From positions 1-37,967 of IMG/VR virus record IMGVR_UViG_3300023104_000013: 37,967 bases of DNA; one strand, 5' to 3'. The stretch is from a virus. The notes under the pieces were generated by a model that searched no databases, was not told the origin of the DNA, and was given only the letters and a program-made list of their open reading frames with translations. Position numbers and translations under genes: made by a program. Positions 36,452 through 37,967 of the stretch are shown here, piece by piece (position 1 is the stretch's first letter; each line of letters starts with the position of its first letter).

Positions 36452-36636
36452 AGTTGCCCGATGCCAAAGTATGGTGATGTGAATTGTATCCGAAAGGGCT
36501 TGCTCATCACCTAACCTTTGGCCAAGAGTCCGTAACCACAGGAACCTGTTGGTTGGCAACTGGAACCGTTTCGCTAGAAGCACGTGTGTAACGTTCACAT
36601 GGACAATAAGCCTGCCGTAAGGTAGTTGCTTCTAGC
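36452..36636 (+). ncRNA. Two-domain structured RNA after lysozyme gene (block D)
   Basis: Domain 1 is a three-way junction: AGTTGCC/GGCAACT (36452-36458/36555-36561) encloses a long arm GCCAAAG/CTTTGGC (36463-36469/36516-36522) plus GGTGATG/CATCACC (36473-36479/36505-36511), and a second arm AACCA/TGGTT (36534-36538/36550-36554). Domain 2: GCTAGAAGCA/TGCTTCTAGC (36573-36582/36627-36636) encloses CGTGTG/CACATG and CTGCC-gtaa-GGTAG, the last with a GNRA loop. Every stem is perfect or has one G-U. It starts one base after the stop codon. No known class recognised. Confidence 0.7.
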
Positions 36637-36665
36637 TTTCCAAGATACATAAACAGTCGTATAAG
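36637..36665 (+). promoter_or_regulatory. Candidate promoter for the 36680 gene
   Basis: -35 TTTCCA (36637-36642), 17-bp spacer, -10 TATAAG (36660-36665), starting right at the end of structured block D. No CATATG dyad. Weak consensus match; may be fortuitous. Confidence 0.35.
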
Positions 36666-36679
36666 ACATAGAAGGCGTT

Positions 36680-36985
36680 ATGCCGGTGTTGAGTTTCAAC
36701 TCGCATGCTGTTAGAAAGAAATTAAAGGTTGCAGCAGCGCTTTATAAATTTTCTAGCGTAATATTGCTCGTCACTGGCATAATACTTTCTATACGAACCA
36801 TACCATTAATAAAGGAAAGTAAGATGCACTACGCAATTAAGAAAACAGTTACAGATTTACCATGGCGATATGGCGTATACGTGAACCATGGACTGGTTTC
36901 ACTAACGTTCACTAAATGGGGTGCAGAACGTTTAATTAAACGCATGAAAGCCAACAAAGGAAAGAAGTGGACATATAATGACTGA
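36680..36985 (+). CDS. Membrane-anchored small basic protein with internal start, 101 / 53 aa
   Basis: ATG 36680 (AGAAGG upstream) gives 101 aa: basic N-terminus, one membrane helix (residues about 18-42, VAAALYKFSSVILLVTGIIL), then a basic domain ending KANKGKKWTYND. An internal ATG at 36824 has an excellent ribosome site (AAGGAAAG) and would give the basic domain alone (53 aa). Both forms may be made. The C-terminal 29 residues are repeated at the left edge of the window. Function unknown. Confidence 0.6.
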   Translation: MPVLSFNSHAVRKKLKVAAALYKFSSVILLVTGIILSIRTIPLIKESKMHYAIKKTVTDLPWRYGVYVNHGLVSLTFTKWGAERLIKRMKANKGKKWTYND

Positions 36986-37021
36986 TCTCGAACCCACTAA
37001 CTTGCTTGACGAAGCCAACGA
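36895..37021. repeat. 127-bp exact direct repeat, right copy
   Basis: Identical to bases 1-127. Beyond 37021 the sequence is a diverged version of 128-1627 with some genes missing or replaced. It marks the join of a circular or circularly permuted genome, or a duplicated module. Confidence 0.85.
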
Positions 37022-37106
37022 AGATCTGAGACTCTACAGACTTCATCGTGTTGGTCGTCAGCACATGAGTTTTAATGAGCTGTGGCTCGAATGGATTCAC
37101 CTTTAA
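36978..37106 (+). CDS. Small hypothetical protein, 42 aa (copy B)
   Basis: Counterpart of the 84-212 gene, differing at 3 of 42 residues (LRLY for LELY; MSFNELW for MTFTELW). Codon changes between copies are mostly silent elsewhere, which supports selection on the protein. A hairpin-plus-T-run and a promoter follow as in copy A. Confidence 0.65.
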   Translation: MTDLEPTNLLDEANEDLRLYRLHRVGRQHMSFNELWLEWIHL

Positions 37107-37130
37107 CCGGGTGTTTCTTTTAATTAGGGC

Positions 37131-37159
37131 TTGCATCCTCATGCCATATGCGCTATAAT
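37131..37159 (+). promoter_or_regulatory. Promoter with operator-like palindrome (copy B)
   Basis: -35 TTGCAT (37131-37136), 17-bp spacer with TGCCATATGCGC, -10 TATAAT (37154-37159). The -35 and the first bases of the spacer differ from copy A, while the palindrome and -10 are unchanged, which argues that the palindrome is under selection. Leader hairpin TATAAC/GTTATA is kept. Confidence 0.8.
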
Positions 37160-37184
37160 GAGGTTATAACGGAAAGGTTATACG

Positions 37185-37304
37185 ATGGAAACACAATACC
37201 TAGATCAAGAAGCACAGTACGAACAAGAACGATTGAACGATGAGCTACGTGAAGCGAGGGCACACATCCGAGCATTTGTTGTTGCAGGAGAATGCGATGA
37301 ATAA
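37185..37304 (+). CDS. Small acidic hypothetical protein, 39 aa (copy B)
   Basis: Counterpart of 517-636; identical for the first 24 residues, then varied (ending VVAGECDE). Here it is the first gene of the transcript. Overlaps the next gene by 8 bases. Confidence 0.65.
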   Translation: METQYLDQEAQYEQERLNDELREARAHIRAFVVAGECDE

Positions 37305-37452
37305 CGAGAAAGCGATCGAACTAGTAAAAGAACTAAAATCTTTGGCAACCGATAGTGCTGCTGAGATCACGAATATCTTACTCCGATTACAAGACTATCA
37401 ACACTACCTTGAAGAAGAACAGAAACAATTAGACGAGGACTTTAAGTCATGA
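37297..37452 (+). CDS. Small helical protein ending LDEDFKS, 51 aa (copy B)
   Basis: ATG 37297 has AGGAG 6-7 bases upstream; a longer in-frame version from 37240 reads through the previous gene. It is similar in its C-terminal two thirds to the 65-aa protein at 800-997 (TDS..EITNI..R...Y..YL), but shorter and more diverged than the genes around it, so it evolves faster or came by exchange. Confidence 0.6.
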   Translation: MNNEKAIELVKELKSLATDSAAEITNILLRLQDYQHYLEEEQKQLDEDFKS

Positions 37453-37697
37453 ACCAATCCACTCAACTACTCAAGATGCTGCGTAAGGCTGGTAAGCATG
37501 GTGTTGAGAACTACAAATTTCCACAGCAAAACATTCTTCGTTACAGTGCCCGGATCGGTGATCTACGCTCAGAAGGCTTTAATATCTACTGCGAACGCGT
37601 CTTTGTAAAGGGACGAGCCACCGGAACATTCCGTTACTTCTTAGACGAACCAAAGCATATTAAGCTGAGTTTCAACCCATTTAGGAAGAAAGCATGA
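37449..37697 (+). CDS. Small winged-helix DNA-binding protein, 82 aa (copy B)
   Basis: About 91% identical to 994-1242. The changes fall mainly in the recognition-helix region (RYSARIGDLRSEGF against RYSGRIAELRAEGF), which could alter DNA specificity. Strong conservation across diverged copies supports a core role. Confidence 0.7.
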   Translation: MNQSTQLLKMLRKAGKHGVENYKFPQQNILRYSARIGDLRSEGFNIYCERVFVKGRATGTFRYFLDEPKHIKLSFNPFRKKA

Positions 37698-37849
37698 ACA
37701 ACATCGAAGAAGACGACATCGGTATGATGACCAGTATGAAGCTATGGGACAAGAAGCTTACACGACTGTCAGATGAATTACTCATCTACGTCCAGCAACG
37801 AGCCTATTCAATACTAGAATCACGAAACGGAGAGAACTATGAAAAGTAA
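37694..37849 (+). CDS. Small acidic hypothetical protein, 51 aa
   Basis: ATGA overlap start. Occupies the place that the HTH-like gene (1239-1400) has in copy A but is unrelated to it: NNIEEDDIGMMTSMKLWDKK then LTRLSDELLIYVQQRAYSIL. Helical, acidic. Gene swap between variants. Confidence 0.6.
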   Translation: MNNIEEDDIGMMTSMKLWDKKLTRLSDELLIYVQQRAYSILESRNGENYEK

Positions 37850-37931
37850 GATATTTGACACATTAGCGATTAGTGGCTGGGCAATCCTTGGACTGTTCAT
37901 CGTTACGGGCTTTATTATGGGGGCACTGTAA
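37839..37931 (+). CDS. Single-helix membrane peptide, 30 aa (copy B)
   Basis: Counterpart of 1535-1627 with two changes (IFDTLAISGW for IFNTLAYSGW). The membrane helix is unchanged. Overlaps the preceding gene by 11 bases and the next ATG by one. Confidence 0.6.
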   Translation: MKSKIFDTLAISGWAILGLFIVTGFIMGAL

Positions 37932-37967
37932 TGCCAACAGGACTAGACGAAACACTCGAGACATACC
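37931..37967 (+). CDS. Partial gene at window end
   Basis: ATG 37931 in a TAATG overlap; 12 codons visible (MPTGLDETLETY), no stop before the edge. It differs from the gene in the same position in copy A (1627), so a different but perhaps related small protein follows in this variant. Confidence 0.4.
   Translation, partial: MPTGLDETLETY

Noticed and set aside
1-37967. CRISPR array
   Set aside because: No set of regularly spaced identical repeats was seen. The recurrent CATATG element is in promoters far apart.

Overview
This window is almost certainly the near-complete genome of a small tailed bacteriophage, assembled from a population. The head and tail genes run in one direction in this order: small and large terminase, portal, scaffold, major capsid protein, receptor-binding proteins, internal virion (ejection) proteins, and two tail proteins that sit where the T7 gp11/gp12 or P22 gp4/gp10 pair would. 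There is no tail-tube, sheath or tape-measure signature, so I infer a short-tailed (podovirus-like) particle. UGA is used as a normal stop, as shown by many ATGA and GTGA gene overlaps. The lysis genes (M15-type peptidase, r1t-type small holin, membrane-anchored lysozyme, no recognisable spanin pair) suggest a host with a single membrane, such as a Gram-positive or a Patescibacteria/Saccharibacteria-type cell. The host cannot be fixed from sequence alone. I see no integrase, DNA polymerase, helicase or primase.

Layout. 1-5389: tightly overlapping, mostly very small early-type genes, including many single-helix membrane peptides and several small helical proteins that look alike. 5389-8505: packaging genes, with an HNH homing endonuclease squeezed between terS and terL. 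8507-29803: a long rightward late region with portal, scaffold, capsid, fibre proteins (one C1q/TNF-like), three ejection proteins, a second HNH gene, tail proteins, a second fibre group, the lysis cassette and three small genes. 29804-30383: non-coding, rich in stem-loops, with a bidirectional terminator. 30384-31265: a four-gene leftward operon, two genes of which are very short. 31266-31865: non-coding, structured. 31866-37967: a second rightward early region with an ERF annealing protein, a YopX-like protein, a KGG-repeat protein, a HAD phosphatase, a NinG-like nuclease and a lysozyme, plus two blocks of strongly structured RNA. It ends in a diverged second copy of the start of the window.

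Bases 1-127 are identical to 36895-37021. After base 127 the two copies diverge but stay homologous for about 1 kb, with small genes gained, lost or swapped. The simplest reading is a circular or circularly permuted genome of about 36.9 kb, with the assembly entering one strain variant at its start and another at its end.

Most notable observations: (i) a classic A AAA AAC slippery heptamer directly before a stop codon that would fuse a membrane anchor to a lysozyme domain by -1 frameshifting; (ii) several non-coding blocks with nested perfect stems (7-16 bp), which may be undescribed structured RNAs; (iii) five promoters carrying the same quasi-palindrome between the -35 and -10 boxes, a likely operator; (iv) a KGG-family gene that appears to start at AUA.
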